From contig JAXHUM010000116.1 in the NCBI GenBank assembly GCA_034189325.1, positions 106,098 through 170,097 of the forward strand: a DNA stretch of 64,000 nucleotides, given 5' to 3'. Source of the DNA: JAXHUM01 sp034189325 (GTDB lineage Bacteria; Desulfobacterota; DSM-4660; Desulfatiglandales; Desulfatiglandaceae). Below the pieces are notes generated by a model. It was not told the origin of the DNA. It was given only the letters and a program-made list of their open reading frames with translations, and did no database searches. The position numbers and the translations under genes are program-made. Shown here piece by piece: positions 1 through 13,151 of this stretch (the stretch's first letter is position 1; each line of letters starts with the position of its first letter).

Positions 1-1282
<1,282 letters not shown>

Positions 1283-1426
1283 TGGCTACTGTAAGGTAGT
1301 ACATCCTAGGTCAATCCTGCCAGCGTCACTATTTAGTCTTGAGGGAGCAAGGTGGATTTTGGTTTCAATCGTGATTTGCCAACGAAAGAGCGATAGGAAT
1401 CGTTGTCTGCGAGTTAGGGATTGGAC

Positions 1427-1505
<79 letters not shown>

Positions 1506-1563
1506 CCTATATGAGTGTTGGTAGAATATTAATCCAATAATCAGTTCAAGGCTCCGGTTTATG

Positions 1564-1639
1564 GGGGGTGTAGCTCAGGTGGGAGAGCACCTGCTTTGCA
1601 CGCAGGAGGTCATCGGTTCGATCCCGTTCACCTCCACCA
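1564..1639 (+). tRNA. tRNA-Ala (TGC)
   Basis: Second spacer tRNA. The acceptor GGGGGTG pairs with CACCTCC (one G-T wobble), the anticodon loop TTTGCAC gives TGC, and the T loop is TTCGATC. CCA is encoded at 1637-1639. Confidence 0.97.
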
Positions 1640-1742
1640 GACAAAATCTCAATGTTGAAAGCTTAAAGCTGATAAACAAAAAGATGTTGGTTTAGTTTCA
1701 GCTTTCGGCTTTGAGCTTTGAGCTCGGGGTGAGAGCCCTATC

Positions 1743-1755
1743 TGTTCTTTGAAAA
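1743..1755 (+). promoter_or_regulatory. boxA-like rRNA antitermination site
   Basis: TGTTCTTTGAAAA about 70 bases before the 23S gene resembles the boxA element bound by NusB/S10 during rRNA antitermination. This is inferred from motif and position only. Confidence 0.55.
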
Positions 1756-1825
1756 CTGAATATAGAGTAATGCAATTTCAAAGGTGCCTGAGATAGTACA
1801 AACAGAAGCATAGATGGAAAATTTT

Positions 1826-4877
<3,052 letters not shown>

Positions 4878-5007
4878 AAACTTTTCCAATCTATGCCCTT
4901 TGATTGCTTATTCTATATTTAAGTTGATAACCAAGTCGTTGAGCAATGGCCCGTGGAGATCGAAAGTGTCTATTTCGGGTCTGGTAAGTTCGATTGACTG
5001 AAAGGTT

Positions 5008-5123
<116 letters not shown>

Positions 5124-5133
5124 TTAAATTACG

Positions 5134-5166
5134 AAAAGCCCCTCCTAATGTGAGGGGCTTTTTTTT
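5134..5166 (+). terminator. rho-independent terminator of the rrn operon
   Basis: The inverted repeat AAAAGCCCCTC/GAGGGGCTTTT encloses a short loop and runs into eight or more T residues. It sits 10 bases after the 5S gene. Confidence 0.93.
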
Positions 5167-5193
5167 GCATTCAAAAAAAGGAGCAGGTATAAT
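5165..5193 (+). promoter_or_regulatory. sigma-70-type promoter for yjbQ
   Basis: TTGCAT (5165-5170), a 17-base spacer and a perfect TATAAT (5188-5193) follow directly after the rrn terminator. The predicted start near 5200 gives a leader of about 80 bases to the yjbQ ATG at 5281. Confidence 0.6.
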
Positions 5194-5280
5194 CGGGTAA
5201 AGAGCCTTTCGCTTGCATGAAGGTATGACGTGTGATAGTACCAAATAAATATCCTAAAAGACAGGGTTTGTGGGGCCTCT

Positions 5281-5700
5281 ATGTTATTTGAATGCTGTGA
5301 TATTCTGGTTCAAACAACTTCAAAGACCGATATCCTTGATGTGACCCCGCTTGTCACGGAAGTGATTGTGAAAAAAAAGGTGGATCAGGGAACAGTGAAT
5401 CTCTTTGTCCCAGGTTCTACCGGCGCGCTAACGACGATTGAATTTGAGACCGGTGCGATAAATGACTTGAGGACTGCAATTGAGCGTATAGCGCCTGAGG
5501 ATCTGGTCTATGAGCACAACAAAAGATGGGGCGATGGAAATGGGTATTCACACGTCCGCGCCGCCCTCATAGGGCCATCCCTCAGTATTCCGATTATTGG
5601 TCAAAAAATGGCTCTCGGGACGTGGCAACAAATAGTCTTGCTGGATTTCGATAACAGACCTCGCGAACGACGTGTGTTGGTACAAGTTTGTGGTGAATAA
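5281..5700 (+). CDS. yjbQ: YjbQ/UPF0047 family protein
   Basis: A 139-residue protein of the YjbQ (UPF0047) family, small beta-barrel-like trimers annotated as secondary thiamine-phosphate synthases because an E. coli member has weak activity of that kind. The signature C-terminal half is clear: WGDGNGYSHVRAALIGPS at about 81-98 and LGTWQQIVLLDFDNRPR at about 111-127, holding the conserved His and the Trp-Gln pair. Length is normal for the family. It stands alone between the rrn terminator and phoH, with phoH starting 13 bases after its stop. The real physiological role is unknown. Confidence 0.85.
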   Translation: MLFECCDILVQTTSKTDILDVTPLVTEVIVKKKVDQGTVNLFVPGSTGALTTIEFETGAINDLRTAIERIAPEDLVYEHNKRWGDGNGYSHVRAALIGPSLSIPIIGQKMALGTWQQIVLLDFDNRPRERRVLVQVCGE

Positions 5701-5713
5701 AATTCACAAGAAG

Positions 5714-6658
5714 ATGACTTTCCCGGATAATGATTTGATGCTCGGTCTGTGCGGAGAGCAGAACTCACATCTGAATTTGCTGGAGAAGAGAATAGGTCTT
5801 TCCATTCATGCCCGAGGAAACGTGTTGTTGTTTGAGGGAGGTGATTGGGAAGTCGACTTGGCTGCAAAGGTGTGCTCCCAACTCTATCAACTGCTGGAAC
5901 AGGACTATCCCCTGTATCTTGGCGATGTGGATTACGCCATAAGGATACTGAGCAATGATGCCTCTGTTGATTTGAAGAGTATATTCAGCGACAAGGTATT
6001 CATATCATCGAAAAAGAAAGTCATCACACCTAAGACCCTCAACCAGAAAGAATACATTGATAAGATCAGACAATTTGATATCGTTTTCGGGATAGGACCG
6101 GCAGGCACAGGTAAGACCTATTTGGCTATGGCCATGGCAGTAGCGTCCCTCTTGAGAAATGAGGTGCACCGGGTGGTGCTGGCGAGACCAGCGGTAGAGG
6201 CGGGGGAGCGCCTTGGATTTCTGCCTGGTGATCTTTACGAGAAGGTAAACCCCTATCTAAGACCTCTGTACGATGCCCTCCACGACATGATGGATTTTGA
6301 TGATGCTTCTCATCTTATAGAAAAAGGCGTTGTGGAGGTGGCCCCATTGGCATTTATGAGAGGAAGGACTCTGAACGATTCATTCGTCATACTCGACGAA
6401 GCCCAGAATGCTACCTGCGAGCAAATGAAGATGTTCCTGACTCGCCTTGGTTTCAGTTCTAAGGCCGTGGTTACGGGAGATGTGACCCAGATCGATTTGC
6501 CGAACGGAAGGGCCTCCGGGCTCATAGAGGCCAGAGACACGCTCAAAGAGATTAAGGGGATTAAGTTCATCCATTTTTCGAGGGAAGACGTGATCCGGCA
6601 TCCCTTGGTTCAGGAAATCATTGATGCCTATGAAAAGATGGAAGCTGAAAAGCAGTGA
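5714..6658 (+). CDS. phoH: PhoH-like ATPase
   Basis: A PhoH-family P-loop ATPase, a cytoplasmic protein linked to RNA metabolism and often encoded beside pgpH and ybeY, as here. The Walker A motif GPAGTGKTYLA lies around residue 115, followed by the family block ARPAVEAGERLGFLPGDL and the Walker B VILDEAQNAT near residue 215; TGDVTQIDLP is the sensor region. An upstream in-frame ATG at 5672 would overlap yjbQ by 29 bases. I prefer the ATG at 5714, which gives about 314 residues, the usual length. Confidence 0.92.
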   Translation: MTFPDNDLMLGLCGEQNSHLNLLEKRIGLSIHARGNVLLFEGGDWEVDLAAKVCSQLYQLLEQDYPLYLGDVDYAIRILSNDASVDLKSIFSDKVFISSKKKVITPKTLNQKEYIDKIRQFDIVFGIGPAGTGKTYLAMAMAVASLLRNEVHRVVLARPAVEAGERLGFLPGDLYEKVNPYLRPLYDALHDMMDFDDASHLIEKGVVEVAPLAFMRGRTLNDSFVILDEAQNATCEQMKMFLTRLGFSSKAVVTGDVTQIDLPNGRASGLIEARDTLKEIKGIKFIHFSREDVIRHPLVQEIIDAYEKMEAEKQ

Positions 6659-6717
6659 AGCTGGGTGTTCATCCGATGGTGGACTGATCCAGTACCTATG
6701 CATTCTCAGATCACTCA

Positions 6718-9258
6718 ATGAGAAAAGCCATGTCCGATAAGATTGACACAAAGGCCTTGAGAAAGAACAAGTTGCAGAGGAAAGGGGAAAAGGATCTCCT
6801 GACAGGAGATAAGAAGAAGAGGGGCGTTTCCGACTACTGGCTCCGCCCGGTGGCAGTAAGGTCATATATACTAATAGGTTTAAGTATGATTATTGCCCTT
6901 TTCCTTTTTCCGAGTATTTTGACGCGTCCTGATGTGTACAGATTGGGAGATGTGGCCCAGAGAGACGTGAAGGCCTCACAAGAGTTCCTTATTGAAGATA
7001 ATGAGCTGACGGAAAAAAACAGGCAGGATGCGCTCAGGACCGTTCTGCCTGTCTACGATTTTGATCCGACCTCGGGGAGTATAATCGCCAGGATAAAGGA
7101 GTCTTTCAAGACAGCACGGCGATCTCTGCCTGATCAGCAGTCTGGAGCGCCCGTCCAAGGTGATCTCTCCACGGAAAACGATGAGGAAAAAGTGGATAAT
7201 GACATCAACAGGGATGAACCGCTCAAAACTCAGTTTTTCGAGAGCCTGGACATTGTTCCTGATGATGGACTATTTGATATTCTAATGAAAAGCCGCTTCC
7301 CTCCTGAAGTGGAAAAAAACACGGTCAGCCTTGTTACCCAGATCATCGAAAAGGGGGTTGTCAACAACAAATTGGTGTTGATGAGACAGGGCGGAAAAGG
7401 GATTACCCTCCACAATATTCAGACCGGAAAGGAGACGGAAGTAAACAACCTAGAGGTGTTTCTTGATCTGGCCGAGGTTAGAAGTCATATCTCTGCACAG
7501 TCTGAAAAGCTTCTTAGGTCGATGTCTCCTTACGAATTGGTACAGGCCTCTCAAAAACTGGCCATCGCACTGATCAAACCGAATATAACAGCAAATATCA
7601 GAGAGACCGAACTGAGAAAAGACCTCGCCTGGAAATCGGTCAAACCTTTTTATTTTAAGGTTAAGAAGGGTGAGATGCTCGTAAGGGAAGGAGAGAGGAT
7701 TGCCCCCGAGCATCTGTTAAAACTGACCGGGCAATACAAGCTTCGTAAACAGAATGAGATGTTAGGCCGTGCACCGGCAATGGCGATCCTCATTCTGTTA
7801 CTTATCTCAGCAACGTTTATTGCTGTGATGGCGAAAAACCGTTCCGTGAGATTCGAAATGGAGGTGAAGGATCTCTGTTTTGCCGCCCTGACCCTCTTCG
7901 TGGTTTTTCTCCTGGTTGTTGCCTCCAACTTTGTGGCCTATGAAATCGCCCGAAGTGGCCCTTTATTTTCGCCGAGGGCCTTGCTCTTTGCCATACCTGT
8001 TGCTAGTGGCGCCATGCTGATCTCGATATTTCAGGGAATGAACGTGGCCATCGGGTTTTCTCTGGTCGTTTCCGCCCTTGCATGTCTTGTTGTGGGAGGC
8101 CGCGTGGAGTTTTTTATCTATTTCTTCATAACGTCTCTCGTCGGTGCCCATGGCGTAGTGAATTGCCGTGAACGGAGCGTTTTTATAAAAACGGCATTAA
8201 AAATAGGCCTCTTGAGCGTTGTACTGGCACTTTCAATAGTGGCCTTGTATGGTTCCGTCTTCAGTATGGAGGCCCTGGTCGCCGGTCTAGCCGCCTTTCT
8301 GGGTGGGATCCTGGCAGGTGTCATTGCCACTGGTATACTACCGCTTATTGAGATGTCCTTTGGATATACAACGGATATCAAACTTCTTGAATTGGCCAAT
8401 TTGGAGCAGCCGCTTCTCCGCCGACTCATGGTTCAAGCCCCTGGAACGCATCATCACAGTGTGATTGTCAGCAATATGGTCGAGGCAACGGCCGAATCGG
8501 TCAATGCCAATCCACTTATTGCAAAAGTGGCGGCCTATTATCACGATATTGGGAAGATGAAAAAGCCTCTATACTTTATTGAAAATCAGAAGGGGCGTGA
8601 AAACAAACATGAGAAACTGGCCCCCTCCATGAGCAGCTTGATACTTATATCACATGTCAAAGACGGCGTGGAGCTTGCCGTAAAGCATAAGCTGGGAAAA
8701 GAAATCATTGACATTATCAAACAGCATCATGGAACGAGTTTGATCAGTTTCTTTTATGAAAAGGCCAGGGAACAGACCGGAAAAAGGGGTGACAAGTCCC
8801 TGCAGGTCAAAGAAGAGGACTTTCGATATCCAGGGCCCAAACCTCAGACCAAGGAGGCGGGTCTTGTCATGCTCGCAGATGTCGTGGAAGCTGCTTCCAG
8901 AACCCTTGTGGATCCAACCACGGCACGTATTCAGGGGATGGTTCAAACCATTATCAACCGGATTTTTTCGGACGGGCAGCTTGATGAGTGTGAACTGACC
9001 CTCAGGGATCTTCATGAAATCGCCAGGAGTTTCAACAAGACCTTGAGCGGGATATTCCATCACCGGATAGAATATCCTGATCAGGTAAAAAGGCCTTCAA
9101 GCGAGCGACAAGGCATGGAGCCTGGAGACACAGGGGAATTAGGCAGGAAGAAGAGAGAAAATGGAAGTACTGATCAACTTCGAGCAGAAGATATCTGGAC
9201 TAAAAGGCCGGAAGATGAGGAGGAAAGTCGAGAAAATCTTAAAAGACTTGGGATGTGA
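6718..9258 (+). CDS. pgpH: 7TM-HD domain cyclic-di-AMP phosphodiesterase-like protein (PgpH family)
   Basis: An 846-residue membrane protein with the PgpH/YqfF plan: one N-terminal helix (about 45-65), a large extracytoplasmic 7TMR-HDED domain (about 70-345), a block of six to seven helices (about 350-555) and a cytoplasmic HD domain. The HD motifs are intact: H..HH near 578-580 (APGTHHHS), the YYHDIGK block and the later HH pair in IIKQHHGTS. Family members in other phyla hydrolyse cyclic di-AMP; that substrate is inferred here. An alternative ATG at 6730 shortens it by four residues. The C-terminal tail of about 35 charged residues overlaps the start of ybeY by 98 bases. Confidence 0.9.
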   Translation: MRKAMSDKIDTKALRKNKLQRKGEKDLLTGDKKKRGVSDYWLRPVAVRSYILIGLSMIIALFLFPSILTRPDVYRLGDVAQRDVKASQEFLIEDNELTEKNRQDALRTVLPVYDFDPTSGSIIARIKESFKTARRSLPDQQSGAPVQGDLSTENDEEKVDNDINRDEPLKTQFFESLDIVPDDGLFDILMKSRFPPEVEKNTVSLVTQIIEKGVVNNKLVLMRQGGKGITLHNIQTGKETEVNNLEVFLDLAEVRSHISAQSEKLLRSMSPYELVQASQKLAIALIKPNITANIRETELRKDLAWKSVKPFYFKVKKGEMLVREGERIAPEHLLKLTGQYKLRKQNEMLGRAPAMAILILLLISATFIAVMAKNRSVRFEMEVKDLCFAALTLFVVFLLVVASNFVAYEIARSGPLFSPRALLFAIPVASGAMLISIFQGMNVAIGFSLVVSALACLVVGGRVEFFIYFFITSLVGAHGVVNCRERSVFIKTALKIGLLSVVLALSIVALYGSVFSMEALVAGLAAFLGGILAGVIATGILPLIEMSFGYTTDIKLLELANLEQPLLRRLMVQAPGTHHHSVIVSNMVEATAESVNANPLIAKVAAYYHDIGKMKKPLYFIENQKGRENKHEKLAPSMSSLILISHVKDGVELAVKHKLGKEIIDIIKQHHGTSLISFFYEKAREQTGKRGDKSLQVKEEDFRYPGPKPQTKEAGLVMLADVVEAASRTLVDPTTARIQGMVQTIINRIFSDGQLDECELTLRDLHEIARSFNKTLSGIFHHRIEYPDQVKRPSSERQGMEPGDTGELGRKKRENGSTDQLRAEDIWTKRPEDEEESRENLKRLGM

Positions 9259-9601
9259 TGACAAAGAGCTGAGTATACTTTTGACCGATGACGAACGTAT
9301 TGCCCAACTCAACAAACACTACCTGGGGAGAGAGGGCCCCACGAATGTGCTCGCCTTTCCAATGGGCCCCGATTCTTTTCCTAAGGTTCCGTCGTACATG
9401 ATGGGAGATGTGGTGATCTCGCTGGAAACAGCGGTTCGCGAATCCAAAGAGCAGGGTGAGCCGTCGGAAAGAGTCGTGGATAGGTTGCTGATACATGGCA
9501 TTCTCCATCTTCTGGGTTATGACCACGAAATTTCTTCGGAAGAGTCTCTCAGAATGGATCAGGAAGAACATCGTTTGATGGCGTTGCTTGAGGAGGAATG
9601 A
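9161..9601 (+). CDS. ybeY: endoribonuclease YbeY (rRNA maturation)
   Basis: A 146-residue zinc-dependent YbeY nuclease acting in 16S rRNA 3' maturation and ribosome quality control. The metal motif HGILHLLGYDH is complete near residues 111-121, and GPTNVLAFP is the other conserved block. The ATG at 9161 is preferred because the N-terminal strand MEVLI is typical and GAAGAGAG lies just upstream. It therefore reads out of frame inside the last 98 bases of pgpH. An internal ATG at 9215 would remove part of this overlap but also the first strand. Confidence 0.92.
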   Translation: MEVLINFEQKISGLKGRKMRRKVEKILKDLGCDDKELSILLTDDERIAQLNKHYLGREGPTNVLAFPMGPDSFPKVPSYMMGDVVISLETAVRESKEQGEPSERVVDRLLIHGILHLLGYDHEISSEESLRMDQEEHRLMALLEEE

Positions 9602-9604
9602 AAT

Positions 9605-10324
9605 ATGGCGAGATTGGCTGTTAATGTGGATCATGTAGCCACCATACGTGAAGCCAGAGGCATTGATGAGCCTGATCCTGTGACGGCCGCAGCCCTAGCC
9701 GAACTAGCCGGGGCCGAGGGAATTATCTGTCACCTCAGGGAGGACAGACGGCATATCAATGATAGGGATCTGAAGCTTCTGCGGAAGACGGTTAAGACAA
9801 AGCTCAATATGGAAATGGCCGCTGTTGATGAGATGATAGGCATTGCTATCAAGGTGAGACCGGATCTTGTCACCTTGGTCCCTGAAAGGAGAGAGGAATT
9901 GACCACAGAAGGTGGTCTGGATGTGCAGTTGCAGACGGACTACTACAAGGGCGTTGTTGAGAAACTGAAGACCGCGGATATTAAAGTCAGTTTTTTCATT
10001 GACCCGGATCCTCTTCAAGTAAGGGCGGCACATCAATGCGGTGGAGATATTGTAGAAATACACACAGGTCATTATTCAGAGGCGACCTCCGAATCCGAGG
10101 CTGTTGAACGGATGGGTCGTGTGGCAATGGCAGTGGAGTTGGCTGCTGACCTTGATTTGAAGATAAGTGCCGGTCATGGGCTTAATTATGTAAATGTCAA
10201 AAGGTTTCAGGTATTGCCCCAGATTAATGAATACAGCATCGGTCATAGCATTGTGTCAAGGGCACTCTTTGTAGGATTTGAGAGAGCTGTGAGTCAAATG
10301 GTCGACTTAGTGAAATCCTTTTAA
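9605..10324 (+). CDS. pdxJ: pyridoxine 5'-phosphate synthase
   Basis: A 239-residue TIM-barrel enzyme that condenses 1-deoxyxylulose 5-phosphate with 3-amino-2-oxopropyl phosphate to give pyridoxine 5'-phosphate in the DXP-dependent vitamin B6 route. The family start LAVNVDHVATIREARG and the blocks HLREDRRHI, NMEMAA, TLVPE and AGHGLNYVN are all present. It begins 3 bases after the ybeY stop with GAGGAATG upstream, and acpS follows after one base. The pdxJ-acpS pairing is a common one. Confidence 0.96.
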   Translation: MARLAVNVDHVATIREARGIDEPDPVTAAALAELAGAEGIICHLREDRRHINDRDLKLLRKTVKTKLNMEMAAVDEMIGIAIKVRPDLVTLVPERREELTTEGGLDVQLQTDYYKGVVEKLKTADIKVSFFIDPDPLQVRAAHQCGGDIVEIHTGHYSEATSESEAVERMGRVAMAVELAADLDLKISAGHGLNYVNVKRFQVLPQINEYSIGHSIVSRALFVGFERAVSQMVDLVKSF

Positions 10325-10325
10325 G

Positions 10326-10712
10326 ATGATTTATGGAATAGGGACAGATCTCGTCAGTATCAGAAGAATTGATAGAGTGATAAAGAGGTGGGAGGATAGG
10401 TTTATTCGCAGGGTCTATACCCCTGAAGAGATCGAAATGTGTCGTCAGAGGGTCTTCCCCGCATCTGCATTTGCGCTCAGGTTTGCGGCAAAAGAGGCTT
10501 TCTCAAAGGCTATCGGGCTCGGTATGACCAAAGGTGTCAAATGGAGGGATATCGAAGTCATACATGGCCATGGTGGGAGACCCGGCTTGAGACTCCATGG
10601 TCTTTCATCAAGAATTAGTAAAGAAAGAGGTATCACCTCTATTCACCTGAGCCTCTCCGACGAAGTTGACTACGCCACCGCAACGGTTATCCTTGAAAAG
10701 GGCGAAAAATGA
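10326..10712 (+). CDS. acpS: holo-[acyl-carrier-protein] synthase
   Basis: A 128-residue 4'-phosphopantetheinyl transferase that activates acyl carrier protein using coenzyme A. The magnesium-binding motifs are visible: IGTDLVSIRRI at 5-15 with Asp8, and RFAAKEAFSKA at about 53-63 with the conserved Glu. Length is typical. It starts one base after pdxJ ends and its stop overlaps the tsaE start in an ATGA tetranucleotide, indicating translational coupling. Confidence 0.95.
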   Translation: MIYGIGTDLVSIRRIDRVIKRWEDRFIRRVYTPEEIEMCRQRVFPASAFALRFAAKEAFSKAIGLGMTKGVKWRDIEVIHGHGGRPGLRLHGLSSRISKERGITSIHLSLSDEVDYATATVILEKGEK

Positions 10713-11215
10713 TCGTGCGGGCGAATCTCGAAGGCTCCGGACACTTGACAAGACAATCTATAACTCGCTTTTCCTCTTCGGATCGGGACACTATCGATTT
10801 GGGGAGGGAGCTAGGAAGAGTCCTTCATCAAGGCGATGTAATCGCCCTTGAAGGAGAATTAGGGAGCGGCAAGACCTGGTTCGCAAAAGGGCTCGCACTT
10901 GGTCTCGGGGTATCTCATCATACGATCGTGACTAGCCCCTCATTTTCTCTTGTGAACGAATATGAAGGCCGTTGCACTCTTTTCCACATGGATGTGTATA
11001 GACTGGAAAATGTTTCCGAGTTTTTTGCAGCCGGCCTTGATGAGTATTTTTATCGTGACGGAGTTGTCGTCATGGAATGGGCGAATCGATGGCCTGAAGT
11101 GTTGCCAAAAGAAAGCGTCATTGTTAAAATTTCTATAATCGACGGACTATCCCGGAAGATAGAGTTATCCGGATCTGATGAGAGGGCCCTGATTATTATT
11201 CAAGAGATCGAATAA
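10709..11215 (+). CDS. tsaE: tRNA t6A biosynthesis ATPase TsaE
   Basis: A 168-residue P-loop ATPase that works with TsaB and TsaD in forming N6-threonylcarbamoyladenosine at tRNA position 37. Walker A is GELGSGKTWFAKG near residue 50, followed by TSPSFSLVNEY and HMDVYRL, all family signatures. Its partner tsaD is encoded 4.4 kb downstream in this window; tsaB is not seen. The N-terminal extension of about 20 residues is slightly long, but the ATGA overlap with acpS supports this start. Confidence 0.93.
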   Translation: MIVRANLEGSGHLTRQSITRFSSSDRDTIDLGRELGRVLHQGDVIALEGELGSGKTWFAKGLALGLGVSHHTIVTSPSFSLVNEYEGRCTLFHMDVYRLENVSEFFAAGLDEYFYRDGVVVMEWANRWPEVLPKESVIVKISIIDGLSRKIELSGSDERALIIIQEIE

Positions 11216-11359
11216 ACGGATGGTATGTTTCATCTGATAAATCCTGAAGTGTGAGAATTCTGAAGGACTTTTCTATAACCAAAACCCACCGATTGGCCAA
11301 GGGTCGTGCGGTCCCTCTTTTTGAGAGGTCACAATCCATAGAATGAGAGGTTTTTATAA

Positions 11360-12595
11360 ATGGCATTGGTTGTTCAAAAATATGGCGGGACATCCGTTGG
11401 TAGTATTGAGAAGATAAAGACGGTTGCCAGAAGAGTCATTGACGCCAAGGAGGAAGGTAACCAGATGGTCGTTGTCCTGTCTGCCATGGCAGGACAGACG
11501 GATGGTCTCATTGAACTCGCCAGGGAATTAACGGATGATCCAGACGACAGAGAGCTAGACGTGCTCATGTCCACAGGTGAGCAGGTCAGCGTTGCCCTTT
11601 TCGCCATGGCCGCAAAAGCGATGGGGCATGACGCCTGTTCTCTCCTTGGTTTCCAGGTAGGTATTCATACCAGTCATTTGTTTGGAAAGGCCAGGATCCA
11701 GGAGATTGAGACTGGGCGGATTATGGAAGAACTTGAAAAAGAAAGGATTGTGGCTGTCGCTGGATTTCAAGGTCTTAACAATCGCGGCGATATCACGACC
11801 CTGGGAAGGGGCGGATCCGATACCACGGCGGTAGCCTTGGCAGCGTCTCTGAATGCAGATATATGTGAGATTTTTACGGACGTCGACGGGATTTATACGA
11901 CCGACCCGGGGATTTGTCCAAAGGCTAAAAAGATGAACTGTATCTCATATGATGAAATGCTTGAGATGGCGAGCCTGGGAGCGAAGGTGCTCGAGATCCG
12001 TTCTGTCGAATTCGCAAAGAAGTTCGGCGTTCCGATCCATGTGAGATCAAGTTACAATAGAGAGAGGGGAACAATGGTGGTAGCTGAAACAAAGGATATG
12101 GAAAAGGTCTTGGTTTCAGGGGTGGCCTATAACAAGAACGAAGCAAGGATCACGATCAGAAAAGTCCCGGACCGGCCGGGAATCGCAGCCAGCCTGTTTG
12201 AGTCAATATTTAAATCCGGTGTTATCGTTGATATGATCGTGCAAAATACTAGTGAAGATGGACTGACTGATCTGACCTTCACTGTGCCGAAGGTGGACTT
12301 TTTCAGGACGATGAAATCGGTGAAGGCCGTTGCTGAAGATATCGGTGCCGAAAAGGTGCTTGGTGATCAAGACGTTTCAAAGGTCTCTATTATAGGTGTA
12401 GGCATGAGAAATCATGCCGGCGTGGCCCAGAAAATGTTTAAGACCCTGGCAAATGAAAATATCAATATCATGATGATCAGCACCTCTGAGATTAAGGTAT
12501 CCTGCCTTATCGAGGAAAAATATACTGAGTTGGCTGTTCGTGTCCTTCACAATGCCTTTGGGCTGGATGATGATCAAGAAAAGAAAGGCCAATGA
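11360..12595 (+). CDS. lysC: aspartate kinase
   Basis: A 411-residue monofunctional aspartokinase (EC 2.7.2.4) that opens the lysine, methionine and threonine pathway by phosphorylating aspartate. KYGGTSVGS at 8-16, the GRGGSDTTA substrate loop near 150 and FTDVDGIYTTDP near 173 identify the catalytic domain. Two ACT domains occupy about 265-405, implying feedback control by end-product amino acids. GAGAGG precedes the ATG. The 144-base gap before it shows no riboswitch that I recognise. Confidence 0.95.
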   Translation: MALVVQKYGGTSVGSIEKIKTVARRVIDAKEEGNQMVVVLSAMAGQTDGLIELARELTDDPDDRELDVLMSTGEQVSVALFAMAAKAMGHDACSLLGFQVGIHTSHLFGKARIQEIETGRIMEELEKERIVAVAGFQGLNNRGDITTLGRGGSDTTAVALAASLNADICEIFTDVDGIYTTDPGICPKAKKMNCISYDEMLEMASLGAKVLEIRSVEFAKKFGVPIHVRSSYNRERGTMVVAETKDMEKVLVSGVAYNKNEARITIRKVPDRPGIAASLFESIFKSGVIVDMIVQNTSEDGLTDLTFTVPKVDFFRTMKSVKAVAEDIGAEKVLGDQDVSKVSIIGVGMRNHAGVAQKMFKTLANENINIMMISTSEIKVSCLIEEKYTELAVRVLHNAFGLDDDQEKKGQ

Positions 12596-13151
12596 TTTTT
12601 CAGCAGGTGGGTTACTTCTACTGTTTTTCCTTCTATCCATTCAACTAATGGGAAGCGCCGCGAGACAGCCGCTTCCGGTCAAGCCTCCCTTGACGGAAAA
12701 TGTCTTTGTCCAGATTTCAGGTGATGTGGTCCATCCCGGGGTTTTCGGTTTTCAAAAACCCCCTAGACTTGACACGTTGATCATCCTGGCCGGTGGACTA
12801 AAGCGCCCGCCCAAAATGACTCCTCCAGTCGCGGGGGAACCACTCCCGTCAGGTAAATCGGTTGATGTGCGAAGCGACAGAAGAGATCTTCAAATAGTCA
12901 AGGGAGATATGTCGGCGTTCTACCGTGTGACCCTTGGAATACCCTTATCGTTAAACAGGGAGACGCTGGAGGGTCTGACCGCTATTCCTGGGATAGGCCG
13001 TAAGACTGCCAGTGCCATCGTCAGGGCGAGGATGGAAAGAAACGGTTTTGCAGATCTGGACGGGCTTCTGTCGGTTCCAGGGATAGGTCCCCTCCTTTTC
13101 AAAAAAATATCCCCATATCTGTCATGTGCGGACGCAGGAACCGATATATGA
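12567..13151 (+). CDS. ComEA-like helix-hairpin-helix protein with an SLBB-like segment
   Basis: A secreted or membrane-anchored protein of about 194 residues. A hydrophobic N-terminal segment (about 15-30) is followed by an SLBB-like stretch (NVFVQISGDVVHPGVFGF, then PRLDTLIILAGG) and a C-terminal ComEA-type double helix-hairpin-helix with GLTAIPGIGRKTASAIV and GLLSVPGIGPLLFKKI. ComEA proteins bind DNA at the cell surface in natural transformation; that role is inferred, and no other competence gene is nearby. Starts at 12540, 12567 or 12570 are possible, all overlapping lysC. The stop overlaps the next gene in ATGA. Confidence 0.75.
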   Translation: MMIKKRKANDFSAGGLLLLFFLLSIQLMGSAARQPLPVKPPLTENVFVQISGDVVHPGVFGFQKPPRLDTLIILAGGLKRPPKMTPPVAGEPLPSGKSVDVRSDRRDLQIVKGDMSAFYRVTLGIPLSLNRETLEGLTAIPGIGRKTASAIVRARMERNGFADLDGLLSVPGIGPLLFKKISPYLSCADAGTDI

